From Zhengitettix transpicula (taxonomy: Eukaryota > Arthropoda > Insecta > Orthoptera > Tetrigidae), in the NCBI GenBank assembly GCA_037074705.1, contig JAYJMR010000052.1, positions 45,001-109,000 on the forward strand: a stretch of DNA of 64,000 bases. Direction: 5' to 3'. A program made the translations under genes and the position numbers. The notes under the pieces were generated by a model, which worked only from the letters and a program-made list of their open reading frames with translations, ran no database searches and was not told where the DNA came from. Shown piece by piece: positions 14,778 through 29,871 of this stretch. How positions within the stretch are numbered: the stretch's first letter is position 1; every line of letters starts with the position of its first letter.

Positions 14778-14960
14778 ACGACTGCCCGTTGTAATCTACG
14801 AACGTCTTCCTCGCCGCCGCACGCACGCAGCATAGCTGTTGCAAGCGAACATTAGTAAAAACTTACAAATTAATATTCCGCGGATCGAATTATTTTATAA
14901 TTTTAATTTCTTCTCTACTAAAGTTTCTTTACATGTATATATATATACACTCTTCTGTGA

Positions 14961-15002
<42 letters not shown>

Positions 15003-15185
15003 ACGACTGCCCGTTGTAATCTACGAACGTCTTCCTCGCCGCCGCACGCACGCAGCATAGCTGTTGCAAGCGAACATTAGTAAAAACTTACAAATTAATA
15101 TTCCGCGGATCGAATTATTTTATAATTTTAATTTCTTCTCTACTAAAGTTTCTTTACATGTATATATATATACACTCTTCTGTGA

Positions 15186-15227
<42 letters not shown>

Positions 15228-15410
15228 ACGACTGCCCGTTGTAATCTACGAACGTCTTCCTCGCCGCCGCACGCACGCAGCATAGCTGTTGCAAGCGAAC
15301 ATTAGTAAAAACTTACAAATTAATATTCCGCGGATCGAATTATTTTATAATTTTAATTTCTTCTCTACTAAAGTTTCTTTACATGTATATATATATACAC
15401 TCTTCTGTGA

Positions 15411-15452
<42 letters not shown>

Positions 15453-15635
15453 ACGACTGCCCGTTGTAATCTACGAACGTCTTCCTCGCCGCCGCACGCA
15501 CGCAGCATAGCTGTTGCAAGCGAACATTAGTAAAAACTTACAAATTAATATTCCGCGGATCGAATTATTTTATAATTTTAATTTCTTCTCTACTAAAGTT
15601 TCTTTACATGTATATATATATACACTCTTCTGTGA

Positions 15636-15676
<41 letters not shown>

Positions 15677-15859
15677 ACGACTGCCCGTTGTAATCTACGA
15701 ACGTCTTCCTCGCCGCCGCACGCACGCAGCATAGCTGTTGCAAGCGAACATTAGTAAAAACTTACAAATTAATATTCCGCGGATCGAATTATTTTATAAT
15801 TTTAATTTCTTCTCTACTAAAGTTTCTTTACATGTATATATATATACACTCTTCTGTGA

Positions 15860-15901
<42 letters not shown>

Positions 15902-16084
15902 ACGACTGCCCGTTGTAATCTACGAACGTCTTCCTCGCCGCCGCACGCACGCAGCATAGCTGTTGCAAGCGAACATTAGTAAAAACTTACAAATTAATAT
16001 TCCGCGGATCGAATTATTTTATAATTTTAATTTCTTCTCTACTAAAGTTTCTTTACATGTATATATATATACACTCTTCTGTGA

Positions 16085-16126
<42 letters not shown>

Positions 16127-16309
16127 ACGACTGCCCGTTGTAATCTACGAACGTCTTCCTCGCCGCCGCACGCACGCAGCATAGCTGTTGCAAGCGAACA
16201 TTAGTAAAAACTTACAAATTAATATTCCGCGGATCGAATTATTTTATAATTTTAATTTCTTCTCTACTAAAGTTTCTTTACATGTATATATATATACACT
16301 CTTCTGTGA

Positions 16310-16351
<42 letters not shown>

Positions 16352-16534
16352 ACGACTGCCCGTTGTAATCTACGAACGTCTTCCTCGCCGCCGCACGCAC
16401 GCAGCATAGCTGTTGCAAGCGAACATTAGTAAAAACTTACAAATTAATATTCCGCGGATCGAATTATTTTATAATTTTAATTTCTTCTCTACTAAAGTTT
16501 CTTTACATGTATATATATATACACTCTTCTGTGA

Positions 16535-16576
<42 letters not shown>

Positions 16577-16759
16577 ACGACTGCCCGTTGTAATCTACGA
16601 ACGTCTTCCTCGCCGCCGCACGCACGCAGCATAGCTGTTGCAAGCGAACATTAGTAAAAACTTACAAATTAATATTCCGCGGATCGAATTATTTTATAAT
16701 TTTAATTTCTTCTCTACTAAAGTTTCTTTACATGTATATATATATACACTCTTCTGTGA

Positions 16760-16800
<41 letters not shown>

Positions 16801-16983
16801 ACGACTGCCCGTTGTAATCTACGAACGTCTTCCTCGCCGCCGCACGCACGCAGCATAGCTGTTGCAAGCGAACATTAGTAAAAACTTACAAATTAATATT
16901 CCGCGGATCGAATTATTTTATAATTTTAATTTCTTCTCTACTAAAGTTTCTTTACATGTATATATATATACACTCTTCTGTGA

Positions 16984-17025
<42 letters not shown>

Positions 17026-17208
17026 ACGACTGCCCGTTGTAATCTACGAACGTCTTCCTCGCCGCCGCACGCACGCAGCATAGCTGTTGCAAGCGAACAT
17101 TAGTAAAAACTTACAAATTAATATTCCGCGGATCGAATTATTTTATAATTTTAATTTCTTCTCTACTAAAGTTTCTTTACATGTATATATATATACACTC
17201 TTCTGTGA

Positions 17209-17250
<42 letters not shown>

Positions 17251-17433
17251 ACGACTGCCCGTTGTAATCTACGAACGTCTTCCTCGCCGCCGCACGCACG
17301 CAGCATAGCTGTTGCAAGCGAACATTAGTAAAAACTTACAAATTAATATTCCGCGGATCGAATTATTTTATAATTTTAATTTCTTCTCTACTAAAGTTTC
17401 TTTACATGTATATATATATACACTCTTCTGTGA

Positions 17434-17475
<42 letters not shown>

Positions 17476-17658
17476 ACGACTGCCCGTTGTAATCTACGAA
17501 CGTCTTCCTCGCCGCCGCACGCACGCAGCATAGCTGTTGCAAGCGAACATTAGTAAAAACTTACAAATTAATATTCCGCGGATCGAATTATTTTATAATT
17601 TTAATTTCTTCTCTACTAAAGTTTCTTTACATGTATATATATATACACTCTTCTGTGA

Positions 17659-17701
<43 letters not shown>

Positions 17702-17884
17702 ACGACTGCCCGTTGTAATCTACGAACGTCTTCCTCGCCGCCGCACGCACGCAGCATAGCTGTTGCAAGCGAACATTAGTAAAAACTTACAAATTAATAT
17801 TCCGCGGATCGAATTATTTTATAATTTTAATTTCTTCTCTACTAAAGTTTCTTTACATGTATATATATATACACTCTTCTGTGA

Positions 17885-17925
<41 letters not shown>

Positions 17926-18108
17926 ACGACTGCCCGTTGTAATCTACGAACGTCTTCCTCGCCGCCGCACGCACGCAGCATAGCTGTTGCAAGCGAACAT
18001 TAGTAAAAACTTACAAATTAATATTCCGCGGATCGAATTATTTTATAATTTTAATTTCTTCTCTACTAAAGTTTCTTTACATGTATATATATATACACTC
18101 TTCTGTGA

Positions 18109-18150
<42 letters not shown>

Positions 18151-18333
18151 ACGACTGCCCGTTGTAATCTACGAACGTCTTCCTCGCCGCCGCACGCACG
18201 CAGCATAGCTGTTGCAAGCGAACATTAGTAAAAACTTACAAATTAATATTCCGCGGATCGAATTATTTTATAATTTTAATTTCTTCTCTACTAAAGTTTC
18301 TTTACATGTATATATATATACACTCTTCTGTGA

Positions 18334-18374
<41 letters not shown>

Positions 18375-18557
18375 ACGACTGCCCGTTGTAATCTACGAAC
18401 GTCTTCCTCGCCGCCGCACGCACGCAGCATAGCTGTTGCAAGCGAACATTAGTAAAAACTTACAAATTAATATTCCGCGGATCGAATTATTTTATAATTT
18501 TAATTTCTTCTCTACTAAAGTTTCTTTACATGTATATATATATACACTCTTCTGTGA

Positions 18558-18599
<42 letters not shown>

Positions 18600-18782
18600 A
18601 CGACTGCCCGTTGTAATCTACGAACGTCTTCCTCGCCGCCGCACGCACGCAGCATAGCTGTTGCAAGCGAACATTAGTAAAAACTTACAAATTAATATTC
18701 CGCGGATCGAATTATTTTATAATTTTAATTTCTTCTCTACTAAAGTTTCTTTACATGTATATATATATACACTCTTCTGTGA

Positions 18783-18823
<41 letters not shown>

Positions 18824-19006
18824 ACGACTGCCCGTTGTAATCTACGAACGTCTTCCTCGCCGCCGCACGCACGCAGCATAGCTGTTGCAAGCGAACATTA
18901 GTAAAAACTTACAAATTAATATTCCGCGGATCGAATTATTTTATAATTTTAATTTCTTCTCTACTAAAGTTTCTTTACATGTATATATATATACACTCTT
19001 CTGTGA

Positions 19007-19047
<41 letters not shown>

Positions 19048-19230
19048 ACGACTGCCCGTTGTAATCTACGAACGTCTTCCTCGCCGCCGCACGCACGCAG
19101 CATAGCTGTTGCAAGCGAACATTAGTAAAAACTTACAAATTAATATTCCGCGGATCGAATTATTTTATAATTTTAATTTCTTCTCTACTAAAGTTTCTTT
19201 ACATGTATATATATATACACTCTTCTGTGA

Positions 19231-19271
<41 letters not shown>

Positions 19272-19454
19272 ACGACTGCCCGTTGTAATCTACGAACGTC
19301 TTCCTCGCCGCCGCACGCACGCAGCATAGCTGTTGCAAGCGAACATTAGTAAAAACTTACAAATTAATATTCCGCGGATCGAATTATTTTATAATTTTAA
19401 TTTCTTCTCTACTAAAGTTTCTTTACATGTATATATATATACACTCTTCTGTGA

Positions 19455-19496
<42 letters not shown>

Positions 19497-19679
19497 ACGA
19501 CTGCCCGTTGTAATCTACGAACGTCTTCCTCGCCGCCGCACGCACGCAGCATAGCTGTTGCAAGCGAACATTAGTAAAAACTTACAAATTAATATTCCGC
19601 GGATCGAATTATTTTATAATTTTAATTTCTTCTCTACTAAAGTTTCTTTACATGTATATATATATACACTCTTCTGTGA

Positions 19680-19721
<42 letters not shown>

Positions 19722-19904
19722 ACGACTGCCCGTTGTAATCTACGAACGTCTTCCTCGCCGCCGCACGCACGCAGCATAGCTGTTGCAAGCGAACATTAGT
19801 AAAAACTTACAAATTAATATTCCGCGGATCGAATTATTTTATAATTTTAATTTCTTCTCTACTAAAGTTTCTTTACATGTATATATATATACACTCTTCT
19901 GTGA

Positions 19905-19945
<41 letters not shown>

Positions 19946-20128
19946 ACGACTGCCCGTTGTAATCTACGAACGTCTTCCTCGCCGCCGCACGCACGCAGCA
20001 TAGCTGTTGCAAGCGAACATTAGTAAAAACTTACAAATTAATATTCCGCGGATCGAATTATTTTATAATTTTAATTTCTTCTCTACTAAAGTTTCTTTAC
20101 ATGTATATATATATACACTCTTCTGTGA

Positions 20129-20170
<42 letters not shown>

Positions 20171-20353
20171 ACGACTGCCCGTTGTAATCTACGAACGTCT
20201 TCCTCGCCGCCGCACGCACGCAGCATAGCTGTTGCAAGCGAACATTAGTAAAAACTTACAAATTAATATTCCGCGGATCGAATTATTTTATAATTTTAAT
20301 TTCTTCTCTACTAAAGTTTCTTTACATGTATATATATATACACTCTTCTGTGA

Positions 20354-20395
<42 letters not shown>

Positions 20396-20578
20396 ACGAC
20401 TGCCCGTTGTAATCTACGAACGTCTTCCTCGCCGCCGCACGCACGCAGCATAGCTGTTGCAAGCGAACATTAGTAAAAACTTACAAATTAATATTCCGCG
20501 GATCGAATTATTTTATAATTTTAATTTCTTCTCTACTAAAGTTTCTTTACATGTATATATATATACACTCTTCTGTGA

Positions 20579-20619
<41 letters not shown>

Positions 20620-20802
20620 ACGACTGCCCGTTGTAATCTACGAACGTCTTCCTCGCCGCCGCACGCACGCAGCATAGCTGTTGCAAGCGAACATTAGTAA
20701 AAACTTACAAATTAATATTCCGCGGATCGAATTATTTTATAATTTTAATTTCTTCTCTACTAAAGTTTCTTTACATGTATATATATATACACTCTTCTGT
20801 GA

Positions 20803-20843
<41 letters not shown>

Positions 20844-21026
20844 ACGACTGCCCGTTGTAATCTACGAACGTCTTCCTCGCCGCCGCACGCACGCAGCATA
20901 GCTGTTGCAAGCGAACATTAGTAAAAACTTACAAATTAATATTCCGCGGATCGAATTATTTTATAATTTTAATTTCTTCTCTACTAAAGTTTCTTTACAT
21001 GTATATATATATACACTCTTCTGTGA

Positions 21027-21068
<42 letters not shown>

Positions 21069-21251
21069 ACGACTGCCCGTTGTAATCTACGAACGTCTTC
21101 CTCGCCGCCGCACGCACGCAGCATAGCTGTTGCAAGCGAACATTAGTAAAAACTTACAAATTAATATTCCGCGGATCGAATTATTTTATAATTTTAATTT
21201 CTTCTCTACTAAAGTTTCTTTACATGTATATATATATACACTCTTCTGTGA

Positions 21252-21293
<42 letters not shown>

Positions 21294-21476
21294 ACGACTG
21301 CCCGTTGTAATCTACGAACGTCTTCCTCGCCGCCGCACGCACGCAGCATAGCTGTTGCAAGCGAACATTAGTAAAAACTTACAAATTAATATTCCGCGGA
21401 TCGAATTATTTTATAATTTTAATTTCTTCTCTACTAAAGTTTCTTTACATGTATATATATATACACTCTTCTGTGA

Positions 21477-21518
<42 letters not shown>

Positions 21519-21701
21519 ACGACTGCCCGTTGTAATCTACGAACGTCTTCCTCGCCGCCGCACGCACGCAGCATAGCTGTTGCAAGCGAACATTAGTAAA
21601 AACTTACAAATTAATATTCCGCGGATCGAATTATTTTATAATTTTAATTTCTTCTCTACTAAAGTTTCTTTACATGTATATATATATACACTCTTCTGTG
21701 A

Positions 21702-21743
<42 letters not shown>

Positions 21744-21926
21744 ACGACTGCCCGTTGTAATCTACGAACGTCTTCCTCGCCGCCGCACGCACGCAGCATA
21801 GCTGTTGCAAGCGAACATTAGTAAAAACTTACAAATTAATATTCCGCGGATCGAATTATTTTATAATTTTAATTTCTTCTCTACTAAAGTTTCTTTACAT
21901 GTATATATATATACACTCTTCTGTGA

Positions 21927-21967
<41 letters not shown>

Positions 21968-22150
21968 ACGACTGCCCGTTGTAATCTACGAACGTCTTCC
22001 TCGCCGCCGCACGCACGCAGCATAGCTGTTGCAAGCGAACATTAGTAAAAACTTACAAATTAATATTCCGCGGATCGAATTATTTTATAATTTTAATTTC
22101 TTCTCTACTAAAGTTTCTTTACATGTATATATATATACACTCTTCTGTGA

Positions 22151-22191
<41 letters not shown>

Positions 22192-22374
22192 ACGACTGCC
22201 CGTTGTAATCTACGAACGTCTTCCTCGCCGCCGCACGCACGCAGCATAGCTGTTGCAAGCGAACATTAGTAAAAACTTACAAATTAATATTCCGCGGATC
22301 GAATTATTTTATAATTTTAATTTCTTCTCTACTAAAGTTTCTTTACATGTATATATATATACACTCTTCTGTGA

Positions 22375-22416
<42 letters not shown>

Positions 22417-22599
22417 ACGACTGCCCGTTGTAATCTACGAACGTCTTCCTCGCCGCCGCACGCACGCAGCATAGCTGTTGCAAGCGAACATTAGTAAAAA
22501 CTTACAAATTAATATTCCGCGGATCGAATTATTTTATAATTTTAATTTCTTCTCTACTAAAGTTTCTTTACATGTATATATATATACACTCTTCTGTGA

Positions 22600-22640
<41 letters not shown>

Positions 22641-22823
22641 ACGACTGCCCGTTGTAATCTACGAACGTCTTCCTCGCCGCCGCACGCACGCAGCATAGCT
22701 GTTGCAAGCGAACATTAGTAAAAACTTACAAATTAATATTCCGCGGATCGAATTATTTTATAATTTTAATTTCTTCTCTACTAAAGTTTCTTTACATGTA
22801 TATATATATACACTCTTCTGTGA

Positions 22824-22864
<41 letters not shown>

Positions 22865-23047
22865 ACGACTGCCCGTTGTAATCTACGAACGTCTTCCTCG
22901 CCGCCGCACGCACGCAGCATAGCTGTTGCAAGCGAACATTAGTAAAAACTTACAAATTAATATTCCGCGGATCGAATTATTTTATAATTTTAATTTCTTC
23001 TCTACTAAAGTTTCTTTACATGTATATATATATACACTCTTCTGTGA

Positions 23048-23088
<41 letters not shown>

Positions 23089-23271
23089 ACGACTGCCCGT
23101 TGTAATCTACGAACGTCTTCCTCGCCGCCGCACGCACGCAGCATAGCTGTTGCAAGCGAACATTAGTAAAAACTTACAAATTAATATTCCGCGGATCGAA
23201 TTATTTTATAATTTTAATTTCTTCTCTACTAAAGTTTCTTTACATGTATATATATATACACTCTTCTGTGA

Positions 23272-23313
<42 letters not shown>

Positions 23314-23496
23314 ACGACTGCCCGTTGTAATCTACGAACGTCTTCCTCGCCGCCGCACGCACGCAGCATAGCTGTTGCAAGCGAACATTAGTAAAAACTT
23401 ACAAATTAATATTCCGCGGATCGAATTATTTTATAATTTTAATTTCTTCTCTACTAAAGTTTCTTTACATGTATATATATATACACTCTTCTGTGA

Positions 23497-23537
<41 letters not shown>

Positions 23538-23720
23538 ACGACTGCCCGTTGTAATCTACGAACGTCTTCCTCGCCGCCGCACGCACGCAGCATAGCTGTT
23601 GCAAGCGAACATTAGTAAAAACTTACAAATTAATATTCCGCGGATCGAATTATTTTATAATTTTAATTTCTTCTCTACTAAAGTTTCTTTACATGTATAT
23701 ATATATACACTCTTCTGTGA

Positions 23721-23762
<42 letters not shown>

Positions 23763-23945
23763 ACGACTGCCCGTTGTAATCTACGAACGTCTTCCTCGCC
23801 GCCGCACGCACGCAGCATAGCTGTTGCAAGCGAACATTAGTAAAAACTTACAAATTAATATTCCGCGGATCGAATTATTTTATAATTTTAATTTCTTCTC
23901 TACTAAAGTTTCTTTACATGTATATATATATACACTCTTCTGTGA

Positions 23946-23987
<42 letters not shown>

Positions 23988-24170
23988 ACGACTGCCCGTT
24001 GTAATCTACGAACGTCTTCCTCGCCGCCGCACGCACGCAGCATAGCTGTTGCAAGCGAACATTAGTAAAAACTTACAAATTAATATTCCGCGGATCGAAT
24101 TATTTTATAATTTTAATTTCTTCTCTACTAAAGTTTCTTTACATGTATATATATATACACTCTTCTGTGA

Positions 24171-24211
<41 letters not shown>

Positions 24212-24394
24212 ACGACTGCCCGTTGTAATCTACGAACGTCTTCCTCGCCGCCGCACGCACGCAGCATAGCTGTTGCAAGCGAACATTAGTAAAAACTTAC
24301 AAATTAATATTCCGCGGATCGAATTATTTTATAATTTTAATTTCTTCTCTACTAAAGTTTCTTTACATGTATATATATATACACTCTTCTGTGA

Positions 24395-24436
<42 letters not shown>

Positions 24437-24619
24437 ACGACTGCCCGTTGTAATCTACGAACGTCTTCCTCGCCGCCGCACGCACGCAGCATAGCTGTTG
24501 CAAGCGAACATTAGTAAAAACTTACAAATTAATATTCCGCGGATCGAATTATTTTATAATTTTAATTTCTTCTCTACTAAAGTTTCTTTACATGTATATA
24601 TATATACACTCTTCTGTGA

Positions 24620-24661
<42 letters not shown>

Positions 24662-24722
24662 ACGACTGCCCGTTGTAATCTACGAACGTCTTCCTCGCCG
24701 CCGCACGCACGCAGCATAGCTG

Positions 24723-24842
24723 TTGCAAGCGAACATTAGTAAAAACTTACAAATTAATATTCCGCGGATCGAATTATTTTATAATTTTAATTTCTTCTCT
24801 ACTAAAGTTTCTTTACATGTATATATATACACTCTTCTGTGA

Positions 24843-24884
<42 letters not shown>

Positions 24885-24945
24885 ACGACTGCCCGTTGTA
24901 ATCTACGAACGTCTTCCTCGCCGCCGCACGCACGCAGCATAGCTG
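24723..24945 (+). repeat. Monomer variant: TA tract shortened by 2 bp
   Basis: The TA microsatellite in this copy is one dinucleotide shorter than in its neighbours (around 24830). The opposite change, one extra TA, is seen once near 59551. Confidence 0.85.
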
Positions 24946-25067
24946 TTGCAAGCGAACATTAGTAAAAACTTACAAATTAATATTCCGCGGATCGAATTAT
25001 TTTATAATTTTAATTTCTTCTCTACTAAAGTTTCTTTACATGTATATATATATACACTCTTCTGTGA

Positions 25068-25109
<42 letters not shown>

Positions 25110-25292
25110 ACGACTGCCCGTTGTAATCTACGAACGTCTTCCTCGCCGCCGCACGCACGCAGCATAGCTGTTGCAAGCGAACATTAGTAAAAACTTACAA
25201 ATTAATATTCCGCGGATCGAATTATTTTATAATTTTAATTTCTTCTCTACTAAAGTTTCTTTACATGTATATATATATACACTCTTCTGTGA

Positions 25293-25333
<41 letters not shown>

Positions 25334-25516
25334 ACGACTGCCCGTTGTAATCTACGAACGTCTTCCTCGCCGCCGCACGCACGCAGCATAGCTGTTGCAA
25401 GCGAACATTAGTAAAAACTTACAAATTAATATTCCGCGGATCGAATTATTTTATAATTTTAATTTCTTCTCTACTAAAGTTTCTTTACATGTATATATAT
25501 ATACACTCTTCTGTGA

Positions 25517-25558
<42 letters not shown>

Positions 25559-25741
25559 ACGACTGCCCGTTGTAATCTACGAACGTCTTCCTCGCCGCCG
25601 CACGCACGCAGCATAGCTGTTGCAAGCGAACATTAGTAAAAACTTACAAATTAATATTCCGCGGATCGAATTATTTTATAATTTTAATTTCTTCTCTACT
25701 AAAGTTTCTTTACATGTATATATATATACACTCTTCTGTGA

Positions 25742-25783
<42 letters not shown>

Positions 25784-25799
25784 ACGACTGCCCGTTGTA

Positions 25800-25966
25800 A
25801 TCTACGAACGTCTTCCTCGCCGCCGCACGCACGCGGCATAGCTGTTGCAAGCGAACATTAGTAAAAACTTACAAATTAATATTCCGCGGATCGAATTATT
25901 TTATAATTTTAATTTCTTCTCTACTAAAGTTTCTTTACATGTATATATATATACACTCTTCTGTGA

Positions 25967-26007
<41 letters not shown>

Positions 26008-26190
26008 ACGACTGCCCGTTGTAATCTACGAACGTCTTCCTCGCCGCCGCACGCACGCAGCATAGCTGTTGCAAGCGAACATTAGTAAAAACTTACAAAT
26101 TAATATTCCGCGGATCGAATTATTTTATAATTTTAATTTCTTCTCTACTAAAGTTTCTTTACATGTATATATATATACACTCTTCTGTGA

Positions 26191-26229
<39 letters not shown>

Positions 26230-26412
26230 ACGACTGCCCGTTGTAATCTACGAACGTCTTCCTCGCCGCCGCACGCACGCAGCATAGCTGTTGCAAGCGA
26301 ACATTAGTAAAAACTTACAAATTAATATTCCGCGGATCGAATTATTTTATAATTTTAATTTCTTCTCTACTAAAGTTTCTTTACATGTATATATATATAC
26401 ACTCTTCTGTGA

Positions 26413-26453
<41 letters not shown>

Positions 26454-26636
26454 ACGACTGCCCGTTGTAATCTACGAACGTCTTCCTCGCCGCCGCACGC
26501 ACGCAGCATAGCTGTTGCAAGCGAACATTAGTAAAAACTTACAAATTAATATTCCGCGGATCGAATTATTTTATAATTTTAATTTCTTCTCTACTAAAGT
26601 TTCTTTACATGTATATATATATACACTCTTCTGTGA

Positions 26637-26679
<43 letters not shown>

Positions 26680-26862
26680 ACGACTGCCCGTTGTAATCTA
26701 CGAACGTCTTCCTCGCCGCCGCACGCACGCAGCATAGCTGTTGCAAGCGAACATTAGTAAAAACTTACAAATTAATATTCCGCGGATCGAATTATTTTAT
26801 AATTTTAATTTCTTCTCTACTAAAGTTTCTTTACATGTATATATATATACACTCTTCTGTGA

Positions 26863-26907
<45 letters not shown>

Positions 26908-27090
26908 ACGACTGCCCGTTGTAATCTACGAACGTCTTCCTCGCCGCCGCACGCACGCAGCATAGCTGTTGCAAGCGAACATTAGTAAAAACTTACAAAT
27001 TAATATTCCGCGGATCGAATTATTTTATAATTTTAATTTCTTCTCTACTAAAGTTTCTTTACATGTATATATATATACACTCTTCTGTGA

Positions 27091-27125
<35 letters not shown>

Positions 27126-27308
27126 ACGACTGCCCGTTGTAATCTACGAACGTCTTCCTCGCCGCCGCACGCACGCAGCATAGCTGTTGCAAGCGAACAT
27201 TAGTAAAAACTTACAAATTAATATTCCGCGGATCGAATTATTTTATAATTTTAATTTCTTCTCTACTAAAGTTTCTTTACATGTATATATATATACACTC
27301 TTCTGTGA

Positions 27309-27348
<40 letters not shown>

Positions 27349-27531
27349 ACGACTGCCCGTTGTAATCTACGAACGTCTTCCTCGCCGCCGCACGCACGCA
27401 GCATAGCTGTTGCAAGCGAACATTAGTAAAAACTTACAAATTAATATTCCGCGGATCGAATTATTTTATAATTTTAATTTCTTCTCTACTAAAGTTTCTT
27501 TACATGTATATATATATACACTCTTCTGTGA

Positions 27532-27575
<44 letters not shown>

Positions 27576-27758
27576 ACGACTGCCCGTTGTAATCTACGAA
27601 CGTCTTCCTCGCCGCCGCACGCACGCAGCATAGCTGTTGCAAGCGAACATTAGTAAAAACTTACAAATTAATATTCCGCGGATCGAATTATTTTATAATT
27701 TTAATTTCTTCTCTACTAAAGTTTCTTTACATGTATATATATATACACTCTTCTGTGA

Positions 27759-27812
<54 letters not shown>

Positions 27813-27995
27813 ACGACTGCCCGTTGTAATCTACGAACGTCTTCCTCGCCGCCGCACGCACGCAGCATAGCTGTTGCAAGCGAACATTAGTAAAAACTTA
27901 CAAATTAATATTCCGCGGATCGAATTATTTTATAATTTTAATTTCTTCTCTACTAAAGTTTCTTTACATGTATATATATATACACTCTTCTGTGA

Positions 27996-28043
<48 letters not shown>

Positions 28044-28226
28044 ACGACTGCCCGTTGTAATCTACGAACGTCTTCCTCGCCGCCGCACGCACGCAGCATA
28101 GCTGTTGCAAGCGAACATTAGTAAAAACTTACAAATTAATATTCCGCGGATCGAATTATTTTATAATTTTAATTTCTTCTCTACTAAAGTTTCTTTACAT
28201 GTATATATATATACACTCTTCTGTGA

Positions 28227-28269
<43 letters not shown>

Positions 28270-28452
28270 ACGACTGCCCGTTGTAATCTACGAACGTCTT
28301 CCTCGCCGCCGCACGCACGCAGCATAGCTGTTGCAAGCGAACATTAGTAAAAACTTACAAATTAATATTCCGCGGATCGAATTATTTTATAATTTTAATT
28401 TCTTCTCTACTAAAGTTTCTTTACATGTATATATATATACACTCTTCTGTGA

Positions 28453-28493
<41 letters not shown>

Positions 28494-28676
28494 ACGACTG
28501 CCCGTTGTAATCTACGAACGTCTTCCTCGCCGCCGCACGCACGCAGCATAGCTGTTGCAAGCGAACATTAGTAAAAACTTACAAATTAATATTCCGCGGA
28601 TCGAATTATTTTATAATTTTAATTTCTTCTCTACTAAAGTTTCTTTACATGTATATATATATACACTCTTCTGTGA

Positions 28677-28716
<40 letters not shown>

Positions 28717-28899
28717 ACGACTGCCCGTTGTAATCTACGAACGTCTTCCTCGCCGCCGCACGCACGCAGCATAGCTGTTGCAAGCGAACATTAGTAAAAA
28801 CTTACAAATTAATATTCCGCGGATCGAATTATTTTATAATTTTAATTTCTTCTCTACTAAAGTTTCTTTACATGTATATATATATACACTCTTCTGTGA

Positions 28900-28940
<41 letters not shown>

Positions 28941-29123
28941 ACGACTGCCCGTTGTAATCTACGAACGTCTTCCTCGCCGCCGCACGCACGCAGCATAGCT
29001 GTTGCAAGCGAACATTAGTAAAAACTTACAAATTAATATTCCGCGGATCGAATTATTTTATAATTTTAATTTCTTCTCTACTAAAGTTTCTTTACATGTA
29101 TATATATATACACTCTTCTGTGA

Positions 29124-29170
<47 letters not shown>

Positions 29171-29353
29171 ACGACTGCCCGTTGTAATCTACGAACGTCT
29201 TCCTCGCCGCCGCACGCACGCAGCATAGCTGTTGCAAGCGAACATTAGTAAAAACTTACAAATTAATATTCCGCGGATCGAATTATTTTATAATTTTAAT
29301 TTCTTCTCTACTAAAGTTTCTTTACATGTATATATATATACACTCTTCTGTGA

Positions 29354-29398
<45 letters not shown>

Positions 29399-29581
29399 AC
29401 GACTGCCCGTTGTAATCTACGAACGTCTTCCTCGCCGCCGCACGCACGCAGCATAGCTGTTGCAAGCGAACATTAGTAAAAACTTACAAATTAATATTCC
29501 GCGGATCGAATTATTTTATAATTTTAATTTCTTCTCTACTAAAGTTTCTTTACATGTATATATATATACACTCTTCTGTGA

Positions 29582-29625
<44 letters not shown>

Positions 29626-29687
29626 ACGACTGCCCGTTGTAATCTACGAACGTCTTCCTCGCCGCCGCACGCACGCAGCATAGCTGT
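25800..29687 (+). repeat. A-tract-variable zone left of the retrotransposon
   Basis: A-tracts here range widely: 35 at about 26192, 31 near 27094, 50 near 27762, 44 near 27999, 43 near 29127, 41 near 29357. In most of the preceding 25 kb they stay at 36-39. The core sequence is unchanged apart from an A to G change at 25835. The zone stops at the insertion; the copies immediately right of it return mostly to 37-38 As. Confidence 0.8.
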
Positions 29688-29767
29688 TGCAAGCGAACAT
29701 TAGTAAAAACTTACAAATTAATATTCCGCGGATCGAATTATTTTATAATTTTAATTTCTTCTCTACT

Positions 29768-29771
29768 AAAG
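29768..29771 (+). repeat. Target site duplication, left copy (aaag)
   Basis: The 4 bases before the 5' LTR match the 4 after the 3' LTR, and joining the flanks over one copy restores an uninterrupted monomer (ctaaagtttc). A 5-bp reading (taaag) is also possible if each LTR ends one base earlier. Confidence 0.9.
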
Positions 29772-29772
29772 T

Positions 29773-29799
29773 GTGGGGACGAATATTCCGTGTCCCCAC
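29773..29799 (+). repeat. 8-bp inverted repeat at the LTR start
   Basis: gtggggac (29773-29780) is the exact reverse complement of gtccccac (29792-29799), with an 11-nt AT-rich loop. The same structure begins the 3' LTR at 34245-34271. It lies at the integrase-recognised end, so it could matter for end recognition or transcript folding; that is inference. Confidence 0.8.
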
Positions 29800-29809
29800 G
29801 CGAGCAAGA

Positions 29810-29871
29810 GGGTCCCGTTACGCGTCCCGTTAGGGGATGCAAACAATGCTCCCCACCAAGTAACGGGACCC
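29810..29871 (+). repeat. 11-bp inverted repeat inside the LTR
   Basis: gggtcccgtta (29810-29820) pairs perfectly with taacgggaccc (29861-29871). The 40-nt interval contains a smaller imperfect ggggatgc/gctcccc stem, so this part of the LTR could fold as a nested hairpin. It repeats at 34282-34343 in the 3' LTR. Confidence 0.8.

Larger units (their letters stand above)
1..29771 (+). repeat. Left arm of ~225-bp poly(A)-bearing satellite array
   Basis: About 132 head-to-tail copies of one unit, all in the same orientation, run from the window edge to the retrotransposon. Each copy is a 187-bp core plus an A-tract, so unit length is 187 plus the number of As (223-226 bp for 36-39 As). Copies in the first 25 kb are nearly identical apart from A-tract length and a few private indels or substitutions. 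The array begins before the window, so its left end is not seen. No spacer diversity, gene or RNA gene is visible inside it. The unit is not a satellite I recognise. Its tandem, homogenised nature is seen directly; any centromeric or heterochromatic role is inference. Confidence 0.97.

Noticed and set aside
1..29771. CRISPR array
   Set aside because: Repeats are regular but there are no unique spacers; the whole unit is repeated and no cas gene is present. The context is eukaryotic.
29780..29790. aatattccg shared between the LTR start and the satellite core
   Set aside because: A 9-bp match is expected by chance in this length of sequence, and the insertion point is elsewhere in the monomer (aaag/tttc), so it does not explain targeting.
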